From Mesorhizobium sp. (GTDB taxonomy: Bacteria > Pseudomonadota > Alphaproteobacteria > Rhizobiales > Rhizobiaceae): a stretch of 64,000 nt of DNA. The notes under the pieces were generated by a model. The model had not been told where the DNA came from and searched no databases. It saw nothing but the letters and a program-made list of their open reading frames with translations. This document shows, piece by piece, positions 26,097 through 35,106 of this stretch. Positions within the stretch are counted from its first letter, which is position 1. Every line of letters starts with the position of its first letter. The stretch covers positions 124,001 through 188,000 of the forward strand of contig JAHBYX010000008.1 of NCBI GenBank assembly GCA_019635735.1, written 5' to 3'. A program made the position numbers and the translations under genes.

Positions 26097-26720
26097 ATGT
26101 CGCACGACGCCGCAAGCCGCCTGCAGGCTTTCATGGACCGGGAGGAGTTGTTCGATCTCGTCCGGCGCGAGCGCTTCGCCCGCGACCAGCGGCGCTTCGA
26201 CGTGATGCGCGACTGCTTCCACGCTGACGCCTACATTCGCACGAGCTGGTACGACGGCCGCGGCGGCGAAGCCTATGTCGAGGCGACGCGCGAATTCATG
26301 GGCAGGGTCGGCAACGGCAAGCACTGGATCTTTCCGGCCTTTGCCCGGATCGCCGGCGACCGCGCCACGGTCGAGAGCCCGGCGATGATCTTCAGCCGCA
26401 CGCGGCTCGACGGCGTGGAGGTCGATTTCCACGTCGTCTGCCGCTTCTTCTCGCGCGCCGTCCGCGTCGGCGGGGTATGGAAGCTGATGAGCTTCGAGGT
26501 CCTGTTCGAGCGCGACGTCATGAAGCCGGTCAACCCGTCGCAGAGCCTGCCTGTCGACTGGTCGCGCCTCGAGACCCTTCGTCCGTCCTACAAGTTCCTC
26601 GCCTGGATCCAGCAGTCGCGCGGGATCGTCGTCAATCCGCACCTGCTGGGTGACGACCGGCCGGAGGAACTCGCCGCCTTTCATGCCGGGGAGGACCGCT
26701 GGCTGGCCGGAGCCGACTGA
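26097..26720 (+). CDS. NTF2-like (SnoaL-fold) protein
   Basis: A 207-residue protein of the NTF2/SnoaL superfamily: an N-terminal helix pair (RLQAFMDREELFDLVRRERFARD), then RRFDVMRDCFHADAYIRTSWYDGRGGEAYVE, and beta strands ending VGGVWKLMSFEVLFERD. Proteins of this fold act as isomerases, dehydratases or the small subunits of ring-hydroxylating oxygenases; here there is no partner oxygenase. It lies between tctA and the tctC-type receptor on the same strand, so it is probably part of the pathway for the transported compound. The C-terminal ~60 residues extend beyond the fold. Confidence 0.72.
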   Translation: MSHDAASRLQAFMDREELFDLVRRERFARDQRRFDVMRDCFHADAYIRTSWYDGRGGEAYVEATREFMGRVGNGKHWIFPAFARIAGDRATVESPAMIFSRTRLDGVEVDFHVVCRFFSRAVRVGGVWKLMSFEVLFERDVMKPVNPSQSLPVDWSRLETLRPSYKFLAWIQQSRGIVVNPHLLGDDRPEELAAFHAGEDRWLAGAD

Positions 26721-26847
26721 GGCCGAACCTACCGGCCATTCCGCGAGGCGAAATGACCGAAGCCCTTCATACGATGGTCGTCCCAGGCGGGCTACAGTGA
26801 GCCATACCCGACGACAAGTTGCATCCACGGGAGGGAGGAAAGACCCC

Positions 26848-27825
26848 ATGATCAACAGACGTGAACTTATTCTGCTCGGAGGCTCGGCCGCGGTTCTGGC
26901 TTCGGCCGGCTTCGCCCGCGCCGCGGACTGGCCGACCAAGCAGGTCACGGTCATCTCCGCCTATCCGCCCGGCGGCACCAGCGACATCATCACCCGTCTC
27001 GTGGCCGATCTGCTGACCGCCAAATACGGGCAGCAGTTCGTGGTCGAGAACGTGGCCGGCGCGGCCGGCGCGCTGGCCGGCGGCAAGCTCGCCCGCTCCG
27101 CTCCCGACGGCTACACGATCATGGTCTCCGGCAGCGCCCCCATCGCCGCCAACAAGGTGGTGCAGAAGAGCCTCGCCTACGACCCGCAGGTCGACTTCAC
27201 GCCGATCACCGTCGTCGCCGAGAGCTGTGCGCTGCTCACCGCAAGCGCGACCGCGCCGGCCAAGACCCTGCAGGAACTGATCGCCTATGCCAAGGCGAAC
27301 CCCGGCAAGGTCAACATCGGCAATCCGGGCGCCGGGACCAAGGGGCATATCTGCGCCGCGATGATCGGCATGCAGGCCGGCGTCGAGATCAATCATATTC
27401 CCTACAAGGGCTCGCCGCCGCTTCTGGCGGACCTGCTGGGCGGACACATCGACTTCGCGCTCGACGCGCCCTCGAACTATCTGCCGCACATCAAGGACGG
27501 GAAGATCGTGGGCGTCGCCGTCACGACGGCCGAAAGGGTCAGCGAGATGCCCGAGGTCAAGACCGTCGCCGAGCAGGGTTTCGACGGCTTCGAGCAGACC
27601 TTGTGGTTCGGCGCGGTCGGCCCGAAGGACATGCCCGCCGACATCGTCGACAAGATCCACACGGCAATCAAGGAGTGGACGGATACGCCCGCCGCGAAGG
27701 AAAAGCTGAAGTCGCTGGGTCTCGCCGCCGTCGTCAACACGCCGGACGAGATGCGCGGTTCGATCGAGCGCGAGATCGCCGGCATCCGCCCGCTCGTCGA
27801 CGCCGGACTGGTGCAGCCGAGCTGA
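26848..27825 (+). CDS. tctC: Periplasmic Bug/TctC solute receptor
   Basis: A 325-residue solute-binding protein. It has a signal peptide with twin arginines (NRRELILLGGSAAVLASAGFARA) and the Bug-family fold: VTVISAYPPGGTSDIITRLVADLL, VVENVAGAAGALAGGKLARSAPDGYT, and HIPYKGSPPLLADLLGGHID. ATG 26848 is preceded by GGGAGGAAAG. Bug receptors bind carboxylates and deliver them to TctAB, encoded just upstream. An Fe-S/molybdopterin hydroxylase lies downstream, so the cargo may be an aromatic or heteroaromatic acid; this is inference. Confidence 0.92.
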   Translation: MINRRELILLGGSAAVLASAGFARAADWPTKQVTVISAYPPGGTSDIITRLVADLLTAKYGQQFVVENVAGAAGALAGGKLARSAPDGYTIMVSGSAPIAANKVVQKSLAYDPQVDFTPITVVAESCALLTASATAPAKTLQELIAYAKANPGKVNIGNPGAGTKGHICAAMIGMQAGVEINHIPYKGSPPLLADLLGGHIDFALDAPSNYLPHIKDGKIVGVAVTTAERVSEMPEVKTVAEQGFDGFEQTLWFGAVGPKDMPADIVDKIHTAIKEWTDTPAAKEKLKSLGLAAVVNTPDEMRGSIEREIAGIRPLVDAGLVQPS

Positions 27826-27951
27826 GCCATCGCTGCCCGCGGCGGACCAATGTCGTCCGCCGCGGTCTATCTTCCTCCCTTCAGGGCCAAGCGCAGCCAT
27901 ATCCGCACTTTCGGCTGTGCAAGAGCGCGCCGGACCGGCCATATCCAGTCG

Positions 27952-28440
27952 ATGAACGAACATCTCACCCTGACCGTCAACGGCCACGTCCACGAGATCG
28001 ATGCGGCCGGCACGACACCGTTGCTCGACGTGCTGCGCAACCATCTGGGGCTGAAGGGCTCCCGCTACGGCTGCGGGCTCGAGCAGTGCGGCGCCTGCAT
28101 GGTGCTGGTCGATGGCGAGACGGTCTATTCGTGCAGTCGCGAGGCCGGCACACTGGAGGAACGATCGATCCTCACGGTCGAGGGGCTGGCCGCTGACGGC
28201 GCGCTGCATCCCCTGCAGCAGGCCTTCCTCGACGAACAGGCCGGCCAGTGCGGCTACTGCCTGTCGGGCATGCTGATGGCGGCCAAGGCGCTGCTCGACC
28301 GCAATCCGTCGCCGACGCGCGCGGACATCGTCGAGGCGCTCGACCCCAACCTCTGCCGCTGCGGCTCGCATCCGCGCATCCTGCGCGCCGTGGCGCGCGC
28401 CGCGGCGGTGCTGCGCGGCGAGGCTGGCGATGGCCATTAG
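27952..28440 (+). CDS. 2Fe-2S subunit of molybdenum hydroxylase
   Basis: A 162-residue subunit with two [2Fe-2S] clusters: the plant-type set CGLEQCGACMVLVDG followed by YSC, and the second set GQCGYCLSGM with NLCRCGSHPRI. It carries electrons from the molybdopterin subunit encoded next, which it overlaps by 11 bases. This matches small subunits of xanthine dehydrogenase-family enzymes such as nicotinate or isoquinoline dehydrogenase. No FAD-binding subunit gene is near, so electrons may go to a cytochrome or quinone. ATG 27952 was chosen because the beta-grasp fold begins directly after it. Confidence 0.92.
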   Translation: MNEHLTLTVNGHVHEIDAAGTTPLLDVLRNHLGLKGSRYGCGLEQCGACMVLVDGETVYSCSREAGTLEERSILTVEGLAADGALHPLQQAFLDEQAGQCGYCLSGMLMAAKALLDRNPSPTRADIVEALDPNLCRCGSHPRILRAVARAAAVLRGEAGDGH

Positions 28441-30535
28441 CCAGAGCCTGCGGGACAATCCCCGCCTCGAGCGCTGGCTGCGCTTCGAGCCCGACCGGAC
28501 CGTGCGCGTCGCCACCGGCAAGGTGGAGCTCGGCCAGGGCATCCTGACTGCTCTCGCCCAGATCGCCGCCGAGGAGCTCGACCTGCGCATCGACCAGGTT
28601 CGGATACTCTCGGGCGACAGCATCGAAGGACCGGGCGAAGGCTACACCGCGTCGAGCTGGTCGGTGGAGCATTCCGGCAGTGCCATCCGCGCCGTATCGG
28701 CCGAGGTCAGGGCGCTTGCCTTTGCGCGGGCGGCACTTCGCCTCAACGCCGCGCCGGAGGAGCTCTCGGTTCGCGAGGGAGAGTTCCTCAGGGGCGGCAC
28801 CGCGACTGGCCTGGACTATTGGCACATTGCGCCCGAGATCGACCTATCGGCCGAGGCAACCGGCGCCGTCGCGCCGAAGCCGATCGCGGAGCACCGGATC
28901 GTCGGCCGCGACATTCCGCGCCTCGACCTGATGGCAAAGCTCACCGGTTCCGGCTTCATCCAGGACATCGACATGCCCGGCATGCTGCACGCGCGCACGC
29001 TGCGTCAGCCCGGACGAGGCGCGACTTTGCTGCGGCTCGACGAGGACGCGATCCGGCGCGCGGGCGGAGGCGTGCAGATCGTGCGGCGGGCGAATTTCGT
29101 CGCCTTCGCGGGCGGCGACGAAACGGCCGTGCGCAAGGCCGCGGCGAAGGCCACCGAGACAGCCGTATGGGCCACGCCGCGGCACCTGCGTCCGGAGCAG
29201 GCAAGCGCCGGATGGATCGCAGCCCAGCCTTCGCACGACCGTCGAATCGGCGATGCGATGCCCGAGAATGCCGTCGACCGCCTGTCCATACGCTTTTCGC
29301 GGCCCTTCCTGTCGCACGGGTCGATTGCACCGTCCTGCGCGCTGGCGCTGTGGAAGGACGGGGTTCTCTCCGTCTGGTCGCATGCGCAGGGGATGCATCC
29401 CTTGCGCACCAATATCTCCGCGACGCTCGGCCTGCCGGTCGACAAGGTCGCATGTCATCACGCGCAAGGCGCCGGCTGCTACGGCCATAACGGCGCGGAC
29501 GACGCCGCGCTCGATGCGGCGCTGGTGGCGATGGAACTGCCGGGCCAGCCGATCCGCCTCTGCTGGAGCCGCGAGGAGGAATTCGGCTACGAGCCCCTGT
29601 CCTCGGCGATGGCGGTCGAGGTCCATGCATCGGTAGGGACGGATGGGCGGCCAGTCGGCTGGACGACCGAGATATGGAGCGCGGCGCATGGGCAGCGGCC
29701 CGGCGTCGGCGGCGCCTATCTGCTGGCGGCCGAGGCGCTGGAGACACCTCCGCCGGAGCGAAAGCCCTTCGATATTCCCGAGGAGCGCGGCGGCGGCGCG
29801 ACGCGCAACGCGATCCCGCTCTACGACATCGTAGCCAGGGGAATCGACTTTCATCTCGTCCATGACGTGCCCGTCCGCACCTCGTCGCTGCGCGGCCTCG
29901 GCGCGACGCTGAACGTCTTCGCCATCGAGGGACTGATGGACGAACTGTCCGCACGCGCCGGTGAGGATCCCCTCGCCTATCGTCTGTCGCTGTTGGCCGA
30001 TCCCCGAGCCCGCGCGGTGCTGGAGAAGGTCGGCGGCATGGCGCGGTGGTCTAAGCGAGGGCCAGGGGGCACGGGGCGCGGCATGGGCATCGGTCTCGCA
30101 AGATACAAGAACTCATCGGCCTATGCGGCGGTGGTCGCAGCCGTCGAGGTGGACGATGCGGTGCGCGTCACCGACATCTGGTGCGCGGTCGATGCGGGCC
30201 TCGTCATCAACCCCGACGGTCTCGTGAACCAGGTCGAGGGAAACATCGTCCAGGCGATCAGCTGGACCTTAATCGAAGAAGCGAGGTTCGGCGAGGACGG
30301 CGTGGCGAGTCTCGACTGGCAGTCCTATCCGGTAATCCGGTTCCGCGACATTCCCGAGATTCGCGTCGAGCTGGTCGACGCGTCCGGACAGGATCCGCTC
30401 GGCGTCGGCGAATGTGCGGGCGGACCGGCGGCGGCCGCGATCGGCAACGCGGTGGCGCACGCGCTCGGCACGCGGATCAGGGACATGCCGATGACGCGCG
30501 AGCGGATTATCGAGGCACTGATGCGCGGCGGCTGA
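28430..30535 (+). CDS. Molybdopterin subunit, xanthine dehydrogenase family
   Basis: A 701-residue large subunit. It begins directly with the second half-type motif VATGKVELGQGILTALAQIAAEELDL, then EGPGEGYTASSWSVEHSG, and has LRGLGATLNVFAIEGLMDEL and the C-terminal GVGECAGGPAAAAIGNAV with the catalytic Glu of the family. It resembles the isoquinoline 1-oxidoreductase/nicotinate dehydrogenase B type but lacks fused cytochrome c domains. It likely hydroxylates an N-heteroaromatic ring or oxidises an aldehyde, with water as oxygen source. No TAT signal is seen, so it is probably cytoplasmic. Its operon partners are the Fe-S gene upstream and a GST downstream. Confidence 0.88.
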   Translation: MAISQSLRDNPRLERWLRFEPDRTVRVATGKVELGQGILTALAQIAAEELDLRIDQVRILSGDSIEGPGEGYTASSWSVEHSGSAIRAVSAEVRALAFARAALRLNAAPEELSVREGEFLRGGTATGLDYWHIAPEIDLSAEATGAVAPKPIAEHRIVGRDIPRLDLMAKLTGSGFIQDIDMPGMLHARTLRQPGRGATLLRLDEDAIRRAGGGVQIVRRANFVAFAGGDETAVRKAAAKATETAVWATPRHLRPEQASAGWIAAQPSHDRRIGDAMPENAVDRLSIRFSRPFLSHGSIAPSCALALWKDGVLSVWSHAQGMHPLRTNISATLGLPVDKVACHHAQGAGCYGHNGADDAALDAALVAMELPGQPIRLCWSREEEFGYEPLSSAMAVEVHASVGTDGRPVGWTTEIWSAAHGQRPGVGGAYLLAAEALETPPPERKPFDIPEERGGGATRNAIPLYDIVARGIDFHLVHDVPVRTSSLRGLGATLNVFAIEGLMDELSARAGEDPLAYRLSLLADPRARAVLEKVGGMARWSKRGPGGTGRGMGIGLARYKNSSAYAAVVAAVEVDDAVRVTDIWCAVDAGLVINPDGLVNQVEGNIVQAISWTLIEEARFGEDGVASLDWQSYPVIRFRDIPEIRVELVDASGQDPLGVGECAGGPAAAAIGNAVAHALGTRIRDMPMTRERIIEALMRGG

Positions 30536-30589
30536 CCGCCTCCGATTCAACGACCCGGCGCTGCGGCGCGAGACTGAAGGATCGATCCA

Positions 30590-31261
30590 ATGACCAACGC
30601 GGCTCCGACCTCCGGCGGACACTCCGCCGATGTCCCCTTCCTCTTCTACAGCCCCGGCGCCTGTTCGCTCGCCTCGCATATCGCGCTGGAGGAGACCGGG
30701 CGTCCCTATCGCGCCGTCGAGACGCTATTGTCGAAGAACCAGCACCAGACGCCGGAATACCTGGCGATCAATCCGCGCGGACGCGTGCCGGCGCTGGCGG
30801 TGGACGGCAAGGTGATCACCGAGAATACCGCCATCCTCACCTGGATCGCGACGGCCTTTCCAGAGGCGGAGCTGCTTCCCGAAGACCTGATCGAACGGAT
30901 GCGATGCATTGCGCAGATGGCATGGTTCTCGAACACGCCGCACATCTTCCAGCGGGCGAAGTTCCGGCCCTACCGCTTCGTCGAGCGCGAGGACGTGTAT
31001 GACGACATCCGCGCCAAGGCCGTGTCGAGCTACTGGGAATGCATGCAGGAGATCGACGCGCTGATCGGGGGCAACCGATGGATGATGGGCGACGCCTACA
31101 CGGTCGTCGATCCCTATGCGCTGGTGTTCTACGGCTGGGGGACCAGCAACGGCCTGCCGATGCGCGACCTCGCCAGCTACTCGCGGCACAAGGAACAGAT
31201 GATGGAGCGTCCCGCGGTGCGCGCGGTGATCGAGCGGGAGAACAACCCGCATTTCCGGTGA
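30590..31261 (+). CDS. Glutathione S-transferase-like protein
   Basis: A 223-residue protein with thioredoxin-fold N-terminal domain FLFYSPGACSLASHIALEETG, typical of beta-class bacterial GSTs. The cis-proline and glutathione contacts are in NPRGRVPALAVDGKVITENTAIL, and a helical C-terminal domain follows. GSTs in catabolic clusters often isomerise or dehalogenate ring-cleavage products, for example as maleylpyruvate-type isomerases. It lies 54 bases after the molybdenum hydroxylase gene and is convergent with the galD-like gene, only six bases away. Confidence 0.85.
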   Translation: MTNAAPTSGGHSADVPFLFYSPGACSLASHIALEETGRPYRAVETLLSKNQHQTPEYLAINPRGRVPALAVDGKVITENTAILTWIATAFPEAELLPEDLIERMRCIAQMAWFSNTPHIFQRAKFRPYRFVEREDVYDDIRAKAVSSYWECMQEIDALIGGNRWMMGDAYTVVDPYALVFYGWGTSNGLPMRDLASYSRHKEQMMERPAVRAVIERENNPHFR

Positions 31262-31267
31262 CGCCGC

Positions 31268-32347
31268 CTAGGTGGGATGGCGCGGCGCGGGGTAGACTCG
31301 ACCGTCGAATAGCTTTCTCGCCGTGCGGATCGTGCCCGCGGAGGTGACGGCTCCCGCCTCGTCGCGCCGGATCGCCACTTCGGCCGCACCCGTCGGATGC
31401 TCGATCCGGAAGATGCTGTCCGCCGGGATCGCGGCCAGCCGCGCTGCCGGCCCGTCCGGCAGGACGCACGCGGTGGCGACGCTGACCGCGGCGAAGACGC
31501 CGATGGAGGCGTGGCAGCGATGCGGGATGAAGCTGCGGGTGGCGATCGCCCCGCCGTTCAGCGGCCGCGAAACCAGCGTCATCTTCGGCACGGACTTGTC
31601 TGTCACGTCGCCCAGATTCATCATCGGGCCGACCTTGAGACGGATCGCTTCGAGCCGCGCCTTGAGTCCAGCATCGCCATCGAGCGCCTCGCGCGTCTCC
31701 TGCCCGCTCAGGCCGAACGCTGCGGCATCCATCACCACGATCGGCATGCCGTTGTCGATCAGGGTGCATTCGACGCCGTCGACGATGTCGACGGCATTGC
31801 CGGTCGGCAGCAGCGCGCCGCACATCGAGCCGGCGATGTTCTCGAACATCAGCGGCACTGCCGCATGGCTTCCCGGAACGCCGTCGATGCGGGCATCGCC
31901 GCGATAGGAGACGCGGCCGCCCGGGGTGGCGACATGCGCGACGGCGACCTCGCCGGTGTTGACCATGTGGATGCGGACGCGCGTCTCGCCTTCGGACGCG
32001 GCAACCAGTCCGCGCTCGATCGCGGCGGGACCGACGCCGGCCAGGATGTTGCCGCAGCCCTGCGCATCCGACACCAGGGCCTGGTCGACATAGACCTGGA
32101 GGAAGAGATAGTCGACATCCGCATTCGGCCGGCTGGCCGGCGAGAGGATCGCGACCTTGGAGGTGAGCGGGTCGGCGCCGCCGATGCCGTCGATCTGGCG
32201 CGCATCGGGCGAGCCCATGACGCGCAGTAGGAGATCGTCGAGCGCGGCGCGGCCGGACGGCAGGTCGGAGGCAAGGAAATAGGCTCCCTTCGACGTGCCG
32301 CCGCGCATCCACATGCAGGGGATCCCGTCGGTCTCGGGATCAGACAT
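31268..32347 (-). CDS. galD: 4-oxalomesaconate tautomerase-like (GalD/PrpF family)
   Basis: A 359-residue PrpF-family isomerase. The N-terminal CMWMRGGTSKGAYFLASDLP and later IDGIGGADPLTSKVAILSP and VYVDQALVSDAQGCGN are the family signatures. In gallate degradation, GalD converts the keto to the enol form of 4-oxalomesaconate. It overlaps the galC-like gene by eight bases (ATGTCTGA) and sits in a four-gene minus-strand set with an extradiol dioxygenase and a galB-like gene, which favours the GalD role over methylaconitate isomerase. Confidence 0.78.
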   Translation of the reverse strand: MSDPETDGIPCMWMRGGTSKGAYFLASDLPSGRAALDDLLLRVMGSPDARQIDGIGGADPLTSKVAILSPASRPNADVDYLFLQVYVDQALVSDAQGCGNILAGVGPAAIERGLVAASEGETRVRIHMVNTGEVAVAHVATPGGRVSYRGDARIDGVPGSHAAVPLMFENIAGSMCGALLPTGNAVDIVDGVECTLIDNGMPIVVMDAAAFGLSGQETREALDGDAGLKARLEAIRLKVGPMMNLGDVTDKSVPKMTLVSRPLNGGAIATRSFIPHRCHASIGVFAAVSVATACVLPDGPAARLAAIPADSIFRIEHPTGAAEVAIRRDEAGAVTSAGTIRTARKLFDGRVYPAPRHPT

Positions 32348-33014
32348 ATTTCAACCCCTTCTCGGCGAGGCGACTGCGCATGTCGTAGATGTCGAGCCCC
32401 AGCTCGCCGGCGGCCAGGCGCTTTCGCTTCGCCTCCTCGACCGCGAGCCGCTTCTCCGCCGCCGCCGCAACGGCTTCGGCCTCGGTGCGCCTGACGACCA
32501 CGACGCCGTCGTCGTCGGCCACGATCACGTCGCCTGCCTCGACCAGCTGACCGGCGCAGACCACCGGCACGTTGACGGAGCCCAGCGTCTCCTTGACCGT
32601 CCCTTGAGCGCTGACCGCCTTCGACCAGACCGGGAAACCCATCGCGGTCAGGTCGCGTATATCGCGGACGCCAGCGTCGATGACCAGCCCGCGGCAGCCG
32701 CGCGCCATGGCCGAGGTGGCGAGGAGATCGCCAAAATAGCCGTTGTCGCAGGGCGAGGTGGGGGCCAGGACGAGCACGTCGCCGTCGCGAAGCTGCTCGA
32801 TGGCGACATGCACCATCCAGTTGTCGCCCGGCGGCGCGCTGATCGTCACCGCGCTTCCGGCAATCTGGGCGCCGGCATAGATCGGCCGCATGTGGCTGGC
32901 GAGACAGCCCGTGCGCCCCTGCGCCTCGTGCACGGTCGCCACACCCGCCTTGCCCAGCCGTTCGATCACCTGCGGGTCGGCGCGCGGAATATCCCTGACG
33001 ACGATGTTCATCAT
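32340..33014 (-). CDS. galC: 4-carboxy-4-hydroxy-2-oxoadipate aldolase-like (GalC)
   Basis: A 224-residue RraA-fold aldolase. The active-site arrangement is clear: LAPTSPCDNGYFGDLLATSAMARGC followed by GLVIDAGVRDIRDL, with the Arg-Asp pair used to bind pyruvate and metal. GalC/LigK splits 4-carboxy-4-hydroxy-2-oxoadipate into pyruvate and oxaloacetate. Two ATGs in tandem (33014, 33011) overlap the stop of the dioxygenase gene; the GGGAG site fits the first. It is flanked by the galD-like and dioxygenase genes with overlaps on both sides, so the three are surely co-translated. Confidence 0.85.
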   Translation of the reverse strand: MMNIVVRDIPRADPQVIERLGKAGVATVHEAQGRTGCLASHMRPIYAGAQIAGSAVTISAPPGDNWMVHVAIEQLRDGDVLVLAPTSPCDNGYFGDLLATSAMARGCRGLVIDAGVRDIRDLTAMGFPVWSKAVSAQGTVKETLGSVNVPVVCAGQLVEAGDVIVADDDGVVVVRRTEAEAVAAAAEKRLAVEEAKRKRLAAGELGLDIYDMRSRLAEKGLKYV

Positions 33015-33985
33015 CCGTGCTCCCTGCCCGGGACGGGAGGCGTTCCGTGGGTGTGGAAGGTCTCGATCGTCTTCAACCCCCAGGCTTGGCCCTTCCTGCG
33101 GTCGCTTTCCGTCCACATCACCGGCTGCCAGTCGGGCGCGAGAATCAGCCGCGCGCCTGCATTGGCGAGTTCGACGCGATTGCCGGCCGGTTCCCAGACG
33201 TAGAGGAAGAACGTGCCCTGGATCGCGTGCTTGTGCGGGCCGGTTTCGATATGGACGCCGTTCTGCAGGAAGACGTCGGCGGCGCGCAGAATATCCTCGC
33301 GCTGGTCGGTCGCATAGGTCACGTGGTGCAGACGGCCGCTGCCGCCGCCATGCTCCTCGGTGCAGGCGAGATCGTAGGTCTTGTTGTTGACGGTGAACCA
33401 GCATCCGCCGATGCGGCCGTTGTCCAGCTGGATGTATTCGGTGACCCGCGATCCGAGGCATGTCTGCATGAAGCGGCGGAACTCCGTCACGTCGCCGCTC
33501 AGCAGATTGAGGTGGTCGATGCGCCGAGGTGCTGCACCGGTGAAGGCCGACGCCGTGTTCTTGAGCGCCGCCCGCTCGGCCGCGTCCCGGGGCTCGTACC
33601 AATTGGTGTCGTAGTAGATCTCGAACACATGGCCGAACGGATCCTCGAAGCGGAAGGCGGCGCCGTGGCTCATGTCGCCGTCGGTCCAGCCGTGCACCTT
33701 GTAACCGGACGCCTCGATCAGCCCGACGCGCCGTGCCAGCGCCTCGGGAGAGGCGGCGCGATAGCCGATGTGGCCCACGCCGGTGGTCGCGGCGCGCGTC
33801 AGCTTCAGCGAACAGAATTCGTAGTCGTCCCACGCCCGCAGATAGGCGCTGGTCTCGTCGCGGCCGGAGAGTTTCAGCCCGAAGACGCGGACGAAGAAGT
33901 CCAGGCTGTCGTCGAACCTGTCCGTCAGCATCTCGACATGGCCGAGATGGGCGATGTCGCCCGACGGATTGGTGGGTGTCGTCAT
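33011..33985 (-). CDS. Type I extradiol ring-cleavage dioxygenase (VOC)
   Basis: A 324-residue two-domain vicinal-oxygen-chelate protein, the usual size for catechol 2,3-dioxygenases. The N-terminal domain starts LGHVEMLTDRFDDSLDFFV. The C-terminal domain has the three iron ligands expected: His in RRIDHLNLLSG, His in LHHVTYATD, and Glu in GNRVELANAG. It lies with galB-, galC- and galD-like genes, so it should make 4-oxalomesaconate or a closely related acid. Known gallate dioxygenases belong to the unrelated LigAB family, so this would be a different enzyme type for the step. The substrate is not determined. Confidence 0.85.
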   Translation of the reverse strand: MTTPTNPSGDIAHLGHVEMLTDRFDDSLDFFVRVFGLKLSGRDETSAYLRAWDDYEFCSLKLTRAATTGVGHIGYRAASPEALARRVGLIEASGYKVHGWTDGDMSHGAAFRFEDPFGHVFEIYYDTNWYEPRDAAERAALKNTASAFTGAAPRRIDHLNLLSGDVTEFRRFMQTCLGSRVTEYIQLDNGRIGGCWFTVNNKTYDLACTEEHGGGSGRLHHVTYATDQREDILRAADVFLQNGVHIETGPHKHAIQGTFFLYVWEPAGNRVELANAGARLILAPDWQPVMWTESDRRKGQAWGLKTIETFHTHGTPPVPGREHG

Positions 33986-34080
33986 GAATTCCTCCGCAAA
34001 TGTCGCCCGCCGCGAGAGTCTGCAGTCTCGATCCCGGCCTCAAAGGTCCCGGCGCGGCAGGCTGCCTCCCCCGGGAGAAC

Positions 34081-34815
34081 CTAAAGCTCGTCCACCGTCC
34101 GAGGGAACATCGACTGGAACGCCTCCGCGTATTTCGCCGCGCGCCCTCCCGCCTGGCCGCCGGAATTGCGCTGGAAATGGTTGGCTCGGTTTTCCGCGAC
34201 GTTGGTGTAGAAGTCCCAGAGATGCTCCTGGCCGACCATGCATTCGATCGCCGCGCGCTTCTTGTCCCAGACATCCGTGATGTCCAGAAAGACGTCCGGC
34301 TTCCACGCCATCTGCTCTGTCTGATGCGGCTCGAACAGATAGAGCTGCGGCGCGCCGAGCACCTTCTGGCCGGGATTGTGACCCCAGGCCTGCGCGATCA
34401 TGCGGCATTCGAGCACGAACTTGGTCGTGTTCATGTGGTCCGTATTGTAGGGGTCCCAGAGCGAGTGGCTCATCATGAAAGCGGGCTGCACGGCGCGGAT
34501 GAGATCCACCATCCGGTCGCGGGTGTCGGGCCCGAAATCGAGTGGATAGTCGCCCAGGTCAAGAAACTGGATATCGTGCACGTCCAGCACCTTGGCCGCC
34601 GCCTCGGCCTCCTTGCGCCGTTCGGCCTTGACGCGCTCCAGCGTCATGCCCTGCTGCTTCCACAGCTTGGCGCTTTCGCCGCGTTCGCCGAACGACAGGC
34701 AGGCGACGGTGACATCGTAGCCGAGCTTCTGGTGCAGCGCGATCGCGCCGCCGCAGCGCCAGACGAAATCGGCGGCGTGCGCGCTGACGACGAGTGCGGT
34801 CTTCTGTCCGGCCAA
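34081..34815 (-). CDS. galB: 4-oxalomesaconate hydratase-like (GalB, PIG-L fold)
   Basis: A 244-residue PIG-L/LmbE-fold protein. TTG 34815 is preceded by GGGAGGAAA eight bases away. The first metal motif reads SAHAADFVWRCGGAIA, with His and Asp kept but proline of HPDD changed. Further ligands lie in MSHSLWDPYNTDHMNTT. Most PIG-L proteins are deacetylases, but GalB of Pseudomonas putida, which has the same fold, hydrates 4-oxalomesaconate. The galC/galD neighbours support that role here. It is the first gene of the minus-strand set and is divergent from the ABC importer operon. Confidence 0.78.
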   Translation of the reverse strand: MAGQKTALVVSAHAADFVWRCGGAIALHQKLGYDVTVACLSFGERGESAKLWKQQGMTLERVKAERRKEAEAAAKVLDVHDIQFLDLGDYPLDFGPDTRDRMVDLIRAVQPAFMMSHSLWDPYNTDHMNTTKFVLECRMIAQAWGHNPGQKVLGAPQLYLFEPHQTEQMAWKPDVFLDITDVWDKKRAAIECMVGQEHLWDFYTNVAENRANHFQRNSGGQAGGRAAKYAEAFQSMFPRTVDEL

Positions 34816-35106
34816 GGCTGTTTCCTCCCAGTGTGTCGTGAACGTTTAGCAGAAATCCGCGGGTTTCGTTCAATGGGTCGCAAGTCGTATGGGGCGAGGT
34901 TCGGCGTTCGCCGAATCCTGGTTCCGAGTCTGCGCCTCCAGGGTCGTCGGACCGCGATAATTCGTTGCAAAAAGCGTGGCTTGCCCCTAGCCTTTTGTCG
35001 TCCACGCTCCATGTTCAGAGTAGTTTTACCGTATTGAACGGACAGGTGGTCCAAATAGTCTGACGAAGCCGGTCAACGGCCAAAGGCGAATGCCGCGGGA
35101 GGAGAC

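Noticed and set aside
24456..26954. A minus-strand open frame of about 832 codons opposite tctA and the NTF2-like gene
   Set aside because: Shadow frame with no family pattern; the plus-strand genes carry clear TctA signatures.
34977..34992. TGGC-N8-AGCC, resembling a sigma-54 promoter upstream of the ABC importer operon
   Set aside because: The GG/GC spacing fits, but the -12 half lacks TTGC and no sigma-54 activator gene is nearby.
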